This document shows, one piece after another, positions 42,300 through 52,654 of a DNA stretch of 64,000 nucleotides. Numbering within the stretch: the first letter of the stretch is position 1; every line of letters begins with the position of its first letter. The DNA is taken from assembly GCA_965116865.1 (NCBI GenBank), contig OZ220727.1, positions 1,240,001 to 1,304,000 on the forward strand, written 5' to 3'. The notes beneath the pieces are model-generated. The model saw only the letters and a list, made by a program, of their open reading frames with translations, had not been told where the DNA came from and ran no database searches. The stretch is from Aldehydirespirator sp965116865 (GTDB taxonomy: Bacteria; Actinomycetota; Acidimicrobiia; Acidimicrobiales; Aldehydirespiratoraceae). The position numbers were made by a program, and so were the translations under genes.

Positions 42300-43034
42300 A
42301 TGTTGCGTGGAAGGATCCTGACGCTTGCAGCCGTCATGCTGCTGCCGGCGGTGACGATGCTGTCCAGCGGTTGCGGTACCCACGGCCACCGCCCCGCCGG
42401 CGGTGCGGCAGTCGCAGCAGACTCCCGTGTGGCAGCAGACTCCCGTGTGGCAGCAGACTCTCCGCTCGCGGGCTCTCCGACGGCTAGTGCGCCAGGCGGA
42501 GGCACGGAGCCGGACGCCCAGTCCGACGCGAGCGGGCGTCCGGCTCCCGCGGCCCAAGTCCGCGGACGCGGCGGCGCCTCCGTCGCACTCGGCAACACCT
42601 GGGTTCCCAACGCCGTCGTCGAGCGCGTCGTCGACGGAGACACGCTCATCGCACGGGTCGGGAACCGCTCTGAGACAGTCCGTCTCATCGGCGTCGACGC
42701 TCCCGAATCAGTGGCACCCACTCGGCCGGTGCAGTGCTTCGGACGGGAGGCATCGCTCTTCCTGGCGGCGACGCTCCCCGCAGGAACCGAGATCTCGCTA
42801 GTTCGAGACGTGGAGGCCCGCGACGTCTACGACCGGCTGCTGGGCTACGTGGTGCGATCCAGCGACGGCCTCTTCGTCAACTTGGCGCTTGTGGCGGACG
42901 GTTACGCCGCGGTGCTGAACTATCCGCCCAACGACCATTACGCCGATTCTCTGAGCCGGGCCGAGACGGAGGCGCAAGCCGCCGGCCGGGGACTGTGGAG
43001 CCTCTGCGGAGGCCCCGACGTGCCATTGGAATGA
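42300..43034 (+). CDS. Thermonuclease-like (SNase fold) lipoprotein
   Basis: A 244-residue exported protein. The signal peptide ends with the lipobox LSSGC. A low-complexity linker includes three 18-bp repeats giving VAADSR units (about residues 38-60). The nuclease domain has the staphylococcal-nuclease pattern: VVERVVDGDTLIARV, VRLIGVDAPES, a metal-site Asp in VDGDT, an Arg in RDVYDRLLGYV and a second Asp in it, then VNLALVADGYAAVLNYPPN. It probably degrades extracellular nucleic acids at the cell surface. GAGAGG precedes the ATG. Confidence 0.88.
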   Translation: MLRGRILTLAAVMLLPAVTMLSSGCGTHGHRPAGGAAVAADSRVAADSRVAADSPLAGSPTASAPGGGTEPDAQSDASGRPAPAAQVRGRGGASVALGNTWVPNAVVERVVDGDTLIARVGNRSETVRLIGVDAPESVAPTRPVQCFGREASLFLAATLPAGTEISLVRDVEARDVYDRLLGYVVRSSDGLFVNLALVADGYAAVLNYPPNDHYADSLSRAETEAQAAGRGLWSLCGGPDVPLE

Positions 43035-43044
43035 CCAGGGCCGC

Positions 43045-43932
43045 GTGGCCGCGGACACGGAACCGGTGTCGGCGCGAGCTACGGTCAGCCCCGTGGAATC
43101 ACTCGTGGAGCGACTCGGGCACGCGCCCGACGCGAGGCTCGTGATCGTCAGCGCGGACCGGATCGGCACCACCCACTCCTCCACTGCCGGCGGCTACCGG
43201 GCGTTGCGCGACGGCGCAGCAACGACCGGGACGATCGTGATGCCCGGAGCGTGGGCCCGACACGCGGCCGAGTTGTACCGGGGCGAAGACCTGGGCGTAC
43301 ATCTCACCCTCAACGCAGAGCTCGACTGCTTCCGCTGGGGTCCGATCACCAACGCTCCGAGCCTTCTCGACGGCGACGGCGGCTTTCCCCGCACGGTGCA
43401 GGACCTGTGGGACCACGCGGACCTCGACGAGGTGCGCCGCGAGTGCCGAGCCCAGGTGGAGCGGGCCGTGCTGTGGGGATTCGACGTCACCCACCTCACG
43501 ACGCACATGGCCGCCATGCAGCAGCGCCCAGAGTTCTTCGACGTGCTGCTGGACCTGGCAGTCTCCTTCGACCTGCCCGTCCGCCTCGAGGGCGCCGACG
43601 AGGAAGCCAACGCCGGATTCCCGTTCCGGTCACTGGCCGAGGAGGCAGGCGTCGTCTTCCCGGACCGATTCCGGCTCGTCAGGGGCGACGCCCGCTGCCA
43701 TGTGATCGACCAGCTCGCGAAACTGCGGCCCGGGATCACGGAACTGTCGCTCTGTCCGGCCCTCGACGAACCCGAGATCCGTGCCATCGACCCGGCCGCG
43801 GCGGGACGAGTCGATGACCTCGCTCTCGCGCTGTCAGACGAGATGATCGAGTTGCTCCAACAAGCCGAAGCGGTGGCAACGGGCTACCGTGCGCTGCGCG
43901 GCGCCCAGCGGAAGGCCCGGCGCCGCATCTGA
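43045..43932 (+). CDS. ChbG/HpnK (YdjC-like) carbohydrate deacetylase
   Basis: A 295-residue protein. The family's metal-binding residues are visible as Asp in LVIVSADRIG, His in GVHLTLNAE and His in THLTTHMAAMQQRP. The C-terminal half has FRLVRGDARCHVIDQLAKLR and ITELSLCPALDEPEIR, where the family carries its other conserved residues. It probably removes an acetyl group from an amino sugar. The usual ADDFG motif is altered to ADRIG, so the first Asp is kept but the second is missing. The start is uncertain; GTG 43093 would shorten it by 16 residues. Confidence 0.8.
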   Translation: MAADTEPVSARATVSPVESLVERLGHAPDARLVIVSADRIGTTHSSTAGGYRALRDGAATTGTIVMPGAWARHAAELYRGEDLGVHLTLNAELDCFRWGPITNAPSLLDGDGGFPRTVQDLWDHADLDEVRRECRAQVERAVLWGFDVTHLTTHMAAMQQRPEFFDVLLDLAVSFDLPVRLEGADEEANAGFPFRSLAEEAGVVFPDRFRLVRGDARCHVIDQLAKLRPGITELSLCPALDEPEIRAIDPAAAGRVDDLALALSDEMIELLQQAEAVATGYRALRGAQRKARRRI

Positions 43933-44000
43933 TCCGCACCGCCGGTGGACAGGACCGACCGGCACGAAGCAAGCCACCGCCGACGCTGCGGCAGCACGGC

Positions 44001-44375
44001 TCAGCGCAGAGAGGCGAGAGCTGCCCGGAGCTGCGGCGACCGCAGCAGCGGCCGCCAGCCGTCGAACAGCAGCACCCGGTCGCCCTCCAGCTTCATCCGG
44101 CCCGACATGTAGGCCGCTTCCAGAGACAGCTCTCCCTGCCAGGCTCGCACAAAGTCAAGATATGAGCACGACAACAGCATGTCGGGCTCCGGGTGGCGCC
44201 CCGCCACCACGCCAACGCGGCCGCCGTCCACCACGACATGGAACTGGGCGGCGCCCGACGGGGAGCCGCCCACCACGACCTGCGCCACGCCGTCGGAGGA
44301 CGCCGCCGCATCGACGGCCTCCAATCCGGCCGCCACGGACTCCAGCCACGCCTCGCCGAGAGGCTCGGGCGACAC
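44001..44375 (-). CDS. SCP2 sterol-carrier-like domain protein
   Basis: A 124-residue, single-domain protein of the SCP2 type: VVVDGGRVGVVAGRHPEPDM, LLSCSYLDFVRAWQGELSLE and AAYMSGRMKLEGDRVLLFDG are the core strands and helices of the fold. Single-domain SCP2 proteins bind lipids or fatty acyl chains. The GTG at 44375 lies 4 nt after the mca stop codon, so it is probably translated as a unit with mca. Confidence 0.82.
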   Translation of the reverse strand: MSPEPLGEAWLESVAAGLEAVDAAASSDGVAQVVVGGSPSGAAQFHVVVDGGRVGVVAGRHPEPDMLLSCSYLDFVRAWQGELSLEAAYMSGRMKLEGDRVLLFDGWRPLLRSPQLRAALASLR

Positions 44376-44376
44376 G

Positions 44377-45255
44377 TCAACCCGTCGCGCCGGCCCGCAA
44401 ACCCTCGAACAGGTCCCGTTCCGGCAGCGCCGCGGGGCGCGGGCCGCGGGCGAGTACATAGTCGTCGTAGGGGTGGATGGAGCGTTCAACTTCCGGCGGC
44501 AGCCCGAACCAGAAATTCGATTCAGGATCGATCTGGGTGGCATGGGCCAGCAGCCCTTCGGTGCGCGCGTCGAGGAACCCGCCCACCGAAACCTGGGTCG
44601 TGATCTGGTCGTCGGCCGAGGGGCGCTCGAACCACCAATCGCCGTACGGAGACTCCAGGCCGAGATCCTGGAACGCCCGGTGTCGCTCCTCGATGCGCTT
44701 GCGGGACCAAAGAGTGTAGTAGAGCTTGGCCGGCGACCACGGCTCCCCCAGGTCTGGGCGGTACAGCGCGTCGCCAGCGTGCTCGAAGGCCGGGACCGAG
44801 ATGTCGTGGACCCGCACATGGTCCGGGTGCAGATAGCCGCCCTGGTCTTCGGGATATGTCACGATCACCTGCGGCCGGTGTCGGCGAATCACCGCCACGA
44901 GCCGGCCCACCGCCTCGTCCAGTTCAGCGTTGGCGAAGCAGTCGGGATGGGTGTTGGCCTTCGACCCTTCCATGCCGGAGTCGCGATATCCGAGCATTAC
45001 CACCTCGTCGTAGCCGATCACGGACGCGGCCCGGGCCAGTTCCTCGGCGCGAATCTCGACCAGCTTCTCGGCCATCGAGGGTTTGTCCAGCGCCGGGTTG
45101 AGGATCTCGCCCTCCTCCCCTCCCGTGCAGCACACCAGCACGGTGCGCACCCCCTCGGCGTGGTAGCGGGCCACCGTCGACGCGCCCTTCGACGCCTCGT
45201 CGTCGGGGTGGGCATGCACGGTAAGCAGACAGAGCCGGCCGGCGGAAGTCGCCAT
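44377..45255 (-). CDS. mca: Mycothiol conjugate amidase
   Basis: A 292-residue LmbE-like zinc amidase. The metal motif is LTVHAHPDDEASKGASTVAR and the second metal His is in GGYLHPDHVRVHDIS. EDQGGYLHPDHVR, YTLWSRKRIEERHRAF and ending HPYDDYVLARGPRP point to Mca rather than the shorter MshB deacetylase. Mca cleaves mycothiol S-conjugates to release mercapturic-acid products in detoxification, so it implies a mycothiol-using host. The ATG at 45255 is preceded by an in-frame 72-bp array; an upstream GTG in the last unit would add 12 residues (VACCAAALASPA). Confidence 0.93.
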   Translation of the reverse strand: MATSAGRLCLLTVHAHPDDEASKGASTVARYHAEGVRTVLVCCTGGEEGEILNPALDKPSMAEKLVEIRAEELARAASVIGYDEVVMLGYRDSGMEGSKANTHPDCFANAELDEAVGRLVAVIRRHRPQVIVTYPEDQGGYLHPDHVRVHDISVPAFEHAGDALYRPDLGEPWSPAKLYYTLWSRKRIEERHRAFQDLGLESPYGDWWFERPSADDQITTQVSVGGFLDARTEGLLAHATQIDPESNFWFGLPPEVERSIHPYDDYVLARGPRPAALPERDLFEGLRAGATG

Positions 45256-45256
45256 G

Positions 45257-45515
45257 GCCGGTGAAGCTAGCGCCGCCGCGCAGCACGCCACACCCCGCAG
45301 CACATCCAGCAGCGCCGTGCGCGCCGCCGCCGGTGAAGCTAGCGCCGCCGCGCAGCGCGCCACACCCCGCAGCACATCCAGCAGCGCCGTGCGCGCCGCC
45401 GCCGGTGAAGCTAGCGCCGCCGCGCAGCACGCCACACCCCGCAGCACATCCAGCAGCGCCGTGCGCGCCGCCGCCGGTGAAGCTAGCGCCGCCGCGCAGC
45501 GCGCCACACCCGCTC
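45257..45515 (-). repeat. 72-bp in-frame tandem array before mca (three units plus partial)
   Basis: GTGAAGCTAGCGCC recurs at 45261, 45333, 45405 and 45477. On the coding strand the unit has two GTG codons in the mca frame and no stop, giving a 24-residue repeat such as LLDVLRGVACCAAALASP. The repeated piece ends just before the mca ATG. Confidence 0.9.
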
Positions 45516-45528
45516 GGCATCCGTCGGG

Positions 45529-45621
45529 CCGCCGGAGGCCGAGCGGCCCTCAGGTCGCAGCGAACAAGAGCGGGAATGACACCGCTGCGACACCACGGAC
45601 TCTCACCTGTTTGCGCTTGCT
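45529..45621 (+). repeat. Dispersed intergenic element, copy b
   Basis: Matches copy a (19150-19250) over about 90 bp, including GAGCGGCCCTCAGGTCGCAG and CGAACAAGAGCGGGA and the tail CCTGTTTGCGCT. It lies directly after the stop codon of the PhoU/TrkA-C gene and before the mca array. Confidence 0.85.
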
Positions 45622-46863
45622 CTAAGCGGTCAGCGGGCTCGAGGCCAGCGGCTCGAAGACCGTCGCTGGGTCGTCCTCGCTGTTCACGAGCCGCCAGCCG
45701 CACATCTCGGCCAGGCGATCCCGCCCCTCGTCGGGGCCGCTGGCGATGAGGGCATCCCCGGGCTCGAGCCTCACCCCGCCGTGCGGCCGGTAGCGGTACT
45801 GGCCACGGCGGCGAATTGCAAGCACCGTGAAGCCGGGCTCGATGTTCAGCCTCAACTCGGCCAAGGACCGGCCGTCGACCTCGCAGCCCTCCGCCACCGG
45901 AAAATGCACCACCACCTCGTCGCTGGCGCCGAGCGCCACAGCCAGAATGGGATGGATCTGCTCTTGCCGCTCGATGATCCACACCATCTGCTGAGCCTGA
46001 TCGCCTAGATCTTCCGCGGCTTGCGACAGGTGCAGCAGTCCCCGCAGGCCGGAGTGGTCCCCATGCTCCCGGGCAGCCCGCAGAACCCACTCCTCCAAGC
46101 GGTCCTTCATCTCATCGAGGCGGTCTTCGAGGTGGCGCACCTCGGCAGCGAGGCTCTCGTCGCGCAGCACCAGCGAGGAGTAGGCCAAGCCCACGGCCAC
46201 CTCTGAGAGGTCCTTCATCTCCACCAGCACGTCCACTGCCCGATGGAGGTCGGTTGAGATCGGTCCGTTGGGCTCCTCCGGCGGCACCCGGCCCGGAGAA
46301 CCGGCCAGGCTGCGCAGTTCGTCGATGCCGTCAGGGGAGCCCCGCAGGAACAGCACATCGTCCGGGACCAAGACCGTGTCACCCTTGACGTCGGTGATCC
46401 ATTCGCGCTCACGACGCACCGCCATCACCCGCATACCCATCTTGGCCGGCATCTCGTGGTCGGCCAAGCGGCGGTGGGCGAGAAGCGAGCCTTCGGAGAC
46501 CAGCACCCGGTGCGACACCTCCTCAGCCGCGCTCAGATCGGCCACAAGCTCCGCCGGTATGCCCACCCGGTGGGTGACGATTCGGGCAATGTCGACTGCG
46601 TCGTTGGCGATGCGCTCAATGGCGGAGACCACCTGGAGCACCGACGACATGCCGTCGGCGTCGCGGGGGTGGCGCACCGCTAGGACGCAGACCGCCCTCA
46701 TGTCCTGCACCAGACGGCTCATCCTCTCCTCGAGGGCGCCCACCTCGTCGGCCATGTCGGGATCCCCGAAATAGAGCGCTGCATAGGCGAGGTCCACCAT
46801 CAGCTCGGAGGTGTCCTTGGCTTCGGCCAGCATCTCCCGCAGGTTTCGGGGTCGGTCGTCCAT
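45622..46863 (-). CDS. PhoU/TrkA-C regulatory protein of a cation transporter
   Basis: A 413-residue cytoplasmic protein of two repeats: a PhoU-like helical domain (ILREMLAEAKDTSELMVDLA-type opening; RNLREMLAEAKDTSELMVD) and a TrkA-C domain (ADHEMPAKMGMRVMAVRRER, then LVPDDVLFLRGSPDGIDEL), followed by a second PhoU-like (TDLHRAVDVLVEMKDLSEVA) and a second TrkA-C (SLAELRLNIEPGFTVLAIRR, LEPGDALIASGPDEG). Such proteins gate cation channels or transporters by binding nucleotides or ions. It is 148 bp from the MgtE-like gene on the same strand and likely regulates it. Confidence 0.85.
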   Translation of the reverse strand: MDDRPRNLREMLAEAKDTSELMVDLAYAALYFGDPDMADEVGALEERMSRLVQDMRAVCVLAVRHPRDADGMSSVLQVVSAIERIANDAVDIARIVTHRVGIPAELVADLSAAEEVSHRVLVSEGSLLAHRRLADHEMPAKMGMRVMAVRREREWITDVKGDTVLVPDDVLFLRGSPDGIDELRSLAGSPGRVPPEEPNGPISTDLHRAVDVLVEMKDLSEVAVGLAYSSLVLRDESLAAEVRHLEDRLDEMKDRLEEWVLRAAREHGDHSGLRGLLHLSQAAEDLGDQAQQMVWIIERQEQIHPILAVALGASDEVVVHFPVAEGCEVDGRSLAELRLNIEPGFTVLAIRRRGQYRYRPHGGVRLEPGDALIASGPDEGRDRLAEMCGWRLVNSEDDPATVFEPLASSPLTA

Positions 46864-46914
46864 CAGGTGCCTCCCAGAATCATCGTAGGTCTAGTGGACG
46901 GCACCGTGCCCGCA

Positions 46915-46985
46915 GACGGCCCGCTCCCGCTCTCTCCGCCTGCGTACCGCTCGGGCACGGCCTCGCTCGGATCCTCGTGCAAGGC
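46915..46985 (-). repeat. Dispersed intergenic element, copy e (diverged)
   Basis: The minus strand reads CGAGCGAGGCCGTGCCCGAG followed by CGGTACGCAGGCGGAGAGAG and CGGG, related to the left part of copies a and d with a changed right part. It occupies the gap before the PhoU/TrkA-C gene. Confidence 0.5.
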
Positions 46986-47011
46986 CCTCAGGAGGCGCCC
47001 CTCCTCAGCCA

Positions 47012-48253
47012 CTAGACCACCCCGACCAGGACCATCGAGACGATCAAGGTGAACGCCCCGGCCAGATCCAGCGAAGAAGTGACCAGGGGAATGCCGTAGG
47101 TGTCGGGATCCACCCCGAACCGCACAGCCGCCAACGTCCCGTAATAGGCGACCACCACGATCAACACGGTGGCCAGCAGACCGCCGAGCACAGCAACCGC
47201 GAACAGGTCAGCCGGCGCCGGGCCTGAATGGCCGCTCAAACCGCCGGCCGCCGACGACACCAGGCCGAGCAGGCCGAACACCGGGAGCGACAGTGCGAAC
47301 GTGGTGGCGAGATCGACGCGCGCCGCCCCCGAAGGAACAGCCGAGGACTTAGCCAGCCCGAGATGCAGCTTGGTGGACAGACGGCTCGACAGCACGCCTC
47401 CAAGCGCTCCTGCTGTAGCCAGGTAGCCAGGCAGCAGAACGAGAAGCGCTGGGAGGTCGACGAAGTCCTCTATGCGCTTCTCCACCGTGAGCCCGGCCAC
47501 CAGGTCGAGCATGCCCGCCGCGATCAGCACCGGCAGCGACTCGCGCACGATCGTGCGCAACTCTGTCAGCCTGCTGCGCAGCCCCAACCCCACCCACAGC
47601 GCTGCCAGGACCGCCAGCACCGCGGCGATAGACGGCGTGACGACCTCTAGCCCGGCGAGCTCGGCCGCCACCACGAGCGAGGGCAGTGTCACCATGTCGC
47701 CCGCGACCGTCACCATCGGAGCGACCACATTGTCGAGATCCCAACCGAACCGCACTGCGCCGGCCGTGGTCGCCAGAGTGATCGCCAGCACCACGAACGC
47801 GGCGATCATGCATCCCAAAGCCGAGATCACCACGAAGTCTGCGACGCCCATCGTCGGAGAGATATTGAAGGCCAGCGCAGTCCCCTTCGCCATGACCGCC
47901 AGCACCACGCCCAGCGCCAGGCTCAGCACCACCGACGCGACCGCGTTCTGTGCCATCACCGAGTCCCGCCGACGCGACAGCCTGAACGTGCCGGCGTGGA
48001 TGGCGGTGCCGAGCCGGCTGCCCAGCGCGCCGAAGATGTTGCCCTTGACCGCTATCGCCGCCGGCACCAGCAGCAAGAGGCCCGGCAACTCCTCGAGAGT
48101 GTCCGTGATGGACGCCAGGACCAGACCAGCGACCAGGCTTGCGACGGCAGCCATAACCAGCGCACCGAAGGCGCTGCGAACTGCCTTAAGGTCGCGCGCC
48201 CAGCGAGCCGCAGCCCGCGTCAACGACTGAGGGATGCAACCGCGTGCAGCCAT
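47012..48253 (-). CDS. MgtE/SLC41-like divalent cation transporter, duplicated membrane domain
   Basis: A 413-residue protein with about ten membrane segments in two homologous halves. Each half carries the MgtE-type start of the pore helix: LLLLVPAAIAVKGNIFGALG in the first, LLVLLPGYLATAGALGGVLS in the second, followed by SRL and a similar string. There are no CBS or N domains, unlike bacterial MgtE, as in eukaryotic SLC41 proteins. It probably carries magnesium or another divalent cation. The gene lies downstream of the divergent parA and before its PhoU/TrkA-C partner. Confidence 0.85.
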   Translation of the reverse strand: MAARGCIPQSLTRAAARWARDLKAVRSAFGALVMAAVASLVAGLVLASITDTLEELPGLLLLVPAAIAVKGNIFGALGSRLGTAIHAGTFRLSRRRDSVMAQNAVASVVLSLALGVVLAVMAKGTALAFNISPTMGVADFVVISALGCMIAAFVVLAITLATTAGAVRFGWDLDNVVAPMVTVAGDMVTLPSLVVAAELAGLEVVTPSIAAVLAVLAALWVGLGLRSRLTELRTIVRESLPVLIAAGMLDLVAGLTVEKRIEDFVDLPALLVLLPGYLATAGALGGVLSSRLSTKLHLGLAKSSAVPSGAARVDLATTFALSLPVFGLLGLVSSAAGGLSGHSGPAPADLFAVAVLGGLLATVLIVVVAYYGTLAAVRFGVDPDTYGIPLVTSSLDLAGAFTLIVSMVLVGVV

Positions 48254-48321
48254 GGGTCAGAGTGTGGCCGCAAGAGAGCGGCTTCGGGCGCGATCATGCG
48301 CGTGTCGTCGTGTCGCTTGGC

Positions 48322-48327
48322 TACCGT
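48322..48327 (+). promoter_or_regulatory. Leaderless -10 box (TACCGT) of parA
   Basis: TACCGT ends 6 nt before the GTG at 48334. Confidence 0.45.
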
Positions 48328-48333
48328 GCAGGC

Positions 48334-49128
48334 GTGACTGCAATCGCCTTGGTCAACCAGAAGGGCGGAGTCGGCAAGACGACCATGGCGCTCGGACTGG
48401 CGTCAGCTGCTTGGACGCGGCGGACCCCGAGCCTTGTGATCGACCTCGACCCTCAGGGCAACGCAACCACCGGACTCGGATTGTGGGCGGCCGAGACGAA
48501 TGTGGACGAGGTTTTGGCGTCGGACCGGCCGGGAGCGGTCGCGAGCCTCGCCGCCCTGTCGGGATGGCCCGACGACAAGGGCTTGCCGCCGAAGGTGGTG
48601 GCATCCACTCCGGCGCTGTCTGGCCGGGAACGGCAGCTGCTCTCCGACCCGGTCGGTGCCCAGGACCGCCTCCGGGTGGCTCTGTCGGGATACCAAGGCC
48701 TGGTGCTAATCGACTGTCCCCCGTCGCTGGGACTCCTGACCATCAACGCCATGTTCGCCGCGGACGCAGCCCTGGTGGTTACCGAGCCGAGCGCGTGGGC
48801 TTCCGACGGGGTCGCCGAGATCATGCGGACCATCGAGCGCGTCGCGGCGAGGAAGCCCTCGGGCCTGCGAGTCTCGGGAGTGGCCGTCAATCGTCTCGCC
48901 CGCACCCGAGATTCCCGCTACTGGCACGAGCGTCTCATCGCCGACCACGGGCAGAAGGTGCGGCCTCCGGTCCGCTTGCGGGCTGCCGTAGCCGAAGCCG
49001 CCGCCCGCTCGCGCCCCATCCATGCCCTCCCGCCCCGCCGAGGCGCAGCCGAGGCCTGCGCCGAGTTTGACCTGCTCTACGATCTACTGGTCAGCACACC
49101 AGGAGCGGAGGACCGCAATGGTCTATGA
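48334..49128 (+). CDS. ParA-family ATPase
   Basis: A 264-residue deviant-Walker ATPase. The P-loop is QKGGVGKTT with the signature Lys, switch I DLDPQGNATTGLG, and Walker B LVLIDCPPSLGLL. It is close to Soj/ParA proteins that move DNA or protein cargo. There is no ParB gene next to it; the following small gene encodes a membrane protein overlapping by 11 bp. It may thus be a positioning ATPase for other cargo. The GTG at 48334 has a leaderless-type promoter box 6 nt upstream; the frame is open to 48244. Confidence 0.9.
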   Translation: MTAIALVNQKGGVGKTTMALGLASAAWTRRTPSLVIDLDPQGNATTGLGLWAAETNVDEVLASDRPGAVASLAALSGWPDDKGLPPKVVASTPALSGRERQLLSDPVGAQDRLRVALSGYQGLVLIDCPPSLGLLTINAMFAADAALVVTEPSAWASDGVAEIMRTIERVAARKPSGLRVSGVAVNRLARTRDSRYWHERLIADHGQKVRPPVRLRAAVAEAAARSRPIHALPPRRGAAEACAEFDLLYDLLVSTPGAEDRNGL

Positions 49129-49396
49129 CCCTCTGAGCGACCAGCCGCGCTACCGGCCCCACGGAAACGGGTCGTCGGCGGTCGACACCCTCCTCGACCC
49201 TGTGATGGACCCGCCACCGCCCGTCCGCGACGAGCCCTCCACGCTTCGGGGCCCCGGAATCGTCCCTGCACCGACCGACGCTTGGAGCGAGAGGCTGCTG
49301 TACTCGGTGGTGGGAGTCTCTGCGGTGCTGGGCGCAGCGGCGGGCCTTGCGGCGCTCCGGCTTCTCTGCAAGGCTCGTCGGCGCCAGTCCCGCTAA
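49118..49396 (+). CDS. Small membrane protein coupled to the ParA-like gene
   Basis: A 92-residue protein with an N-terminal Pro/Asp-rich cytoplasmic-type part (DPLSDQPRYRPHGNGSSAVD) and one membrane segment near the C-terminus (LLYSVVGVSAVLGAAAGLAA), ending with a basic tail. The ATG lies 11 nt inside the end of the ParA-like gene. It could be a membrane anchor for that ATPase. Its stop overlaps the convergent RecB-like gene's stop. Confidence 0.7.
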   Translation: MVYDPLSDQPRYRPHGNGSSAVDTLLDPVMDPPPPVRDEPSTLRGPGIVPAPTDAWSERLLYSVVGVSAVLGAAAGLAALRLLCKARRRQSR

Positions 49397-50283
49397 CTGG
49401 CCTGTCTCAGCAGACGCTCGTCCTCGGCGGCACGCATCTCTGATCGTCGACGAACCTCAGCCCAGCCCTCGGGGCAGCGCTCGGCGTACGGGCAGTAGCC
49501 GCACAGTGGCCCGACCCGGGGCGAGAAGTCGTCGGCGCGGCATGCGTCCCCGATCTCGTCCCATGTCGAGGCCAGCTGCTCCACGGCACCCTCGATCTCG
49601 ACGGATGTCACGGCCGTGGCTACGACCTTCTGGCCCAGATACAGCAGCTGCGCCCTCACTGGCTGCTCGCCCGTCTCCGCCTCCACCGCGGCCGCGTAGA
49701 GCAGCACCTGCTGCAGCCGGCCGGCCGCGTGTCGTTGCATTGGCGCCCGACCAGACTTGTAGTCGCTGACCACGAGACCGGCCGACTCGGACTCGACTCG
49801 GTCGACGACGCCCCGGAAGGGCACCCCGGCCAACGTCACGGACAGCTGCTGCTCGGTGGCCTGCACATCCACGTCGGACGGTTCCTCGAGGTCCCACAGC
49901 CCCTCGACCGCCCGCCAGGCCCTCCAGCGGAACTCCCGTGCCTGCGCGTCGTCGAGTTCCAGGTCGCGGTAGTCGTCGCTGCCGGACGTCTCGGGCCAGC
50001 ACTCGCGAGCGATCCGGCGGGCGTCGTCGGTGGTCCGCCGGTGCTGGGGCTGCTGCATGAGATGCTCGAGCACCCGATGGACGAAGGTGCCGACTAGGGC
50101 GTCCACCCCCGGGGGATCGGGCAACCGGTCCACATAGCGGAAACGCCAGCGGCGGGGACACTGCTCGAACGTCGCCGCCCCTGACGGCGAGAGCCTCGCG
50201 GGCGGGCTTGGGTGACCGTCGTCGCCGACCGCTCCGGTGCCTGCCGGATCAAGCATGTCGATCGGATCCAGCTCAAGATGCAT
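49393..50283 (-). CDS. RecB-like PD-(D/E)XK nuclease
   Basis: A 296-residue protein of the AddB/RecB C-terminal nuclease type. It opens with LSPSGAATFEQCPRRWRFRY, has GTFVHRVLEHLMQ, the nuclease core GVVDRVESESAGLVVSDYKSG and QVLLYAAAVEAETGEQP, and a C-terminal CGYCPYAERCPEG. The four cysteines (one near residue 42, three near the end) match an iron-sulfur cluster arrangement known in this family. It would act in DNA end processing. It is a single gene after the convergent ParA pair; a palindrome GGCACGATCGTGCC at 50388-50401 lies upstream. Confidence 0.88.
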   Translation of the reverse strand: MHLELDPIDMLDPAGTGAVGDDGHPSPPARLSPSGAATFEQCPRRWRFRYVDRLPDPPGVDALVGTFVHRVLEHLMQQPQHRRTTDDARRIARECWPETSGSDDYRDLELDDAQAREFRWRAWRAVEGLWDLEEPSDVDVQATEQQLSVTLAGVPFRGVVDRVESESAGLVVSDYKSGRAPMQRHAAGRLQQVLLYAAAVEAETGEQPVRAQLLYLGQKVVATAVTSVEIEGAVEQLASTWDEIGDACRADDFSPRVGPLCGYCPYAERCPEGWAEVRRRSEMRAAEDERLLRQAS

Positions 50284-50425
50284 GCAGCAATTCTAGCCGA
50301 CGTATGGGACATCGACAGGGATGCGGGGCCGCCGGACCGGGCGGGCGCGCCGCAAACCGGCCAGCAGTCGGGCAACCGTACCCCGACGGCACGATCGTGC
50401 CGCGGCCGCGAGCCCGGTGCCAGTA

Positions 50426-52650
<2,225 letters not shown>

Positions 52651-52654
<4 letters not shown>

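Noticed and set aside
50388..50401. Terminator at the palindrome GGCACGATCGTGCC
   Set aside because: Short perfect palindrome without loop or T tract; it could as well be a protein-binding site, so it is only mentioned with the neighbouring gene.
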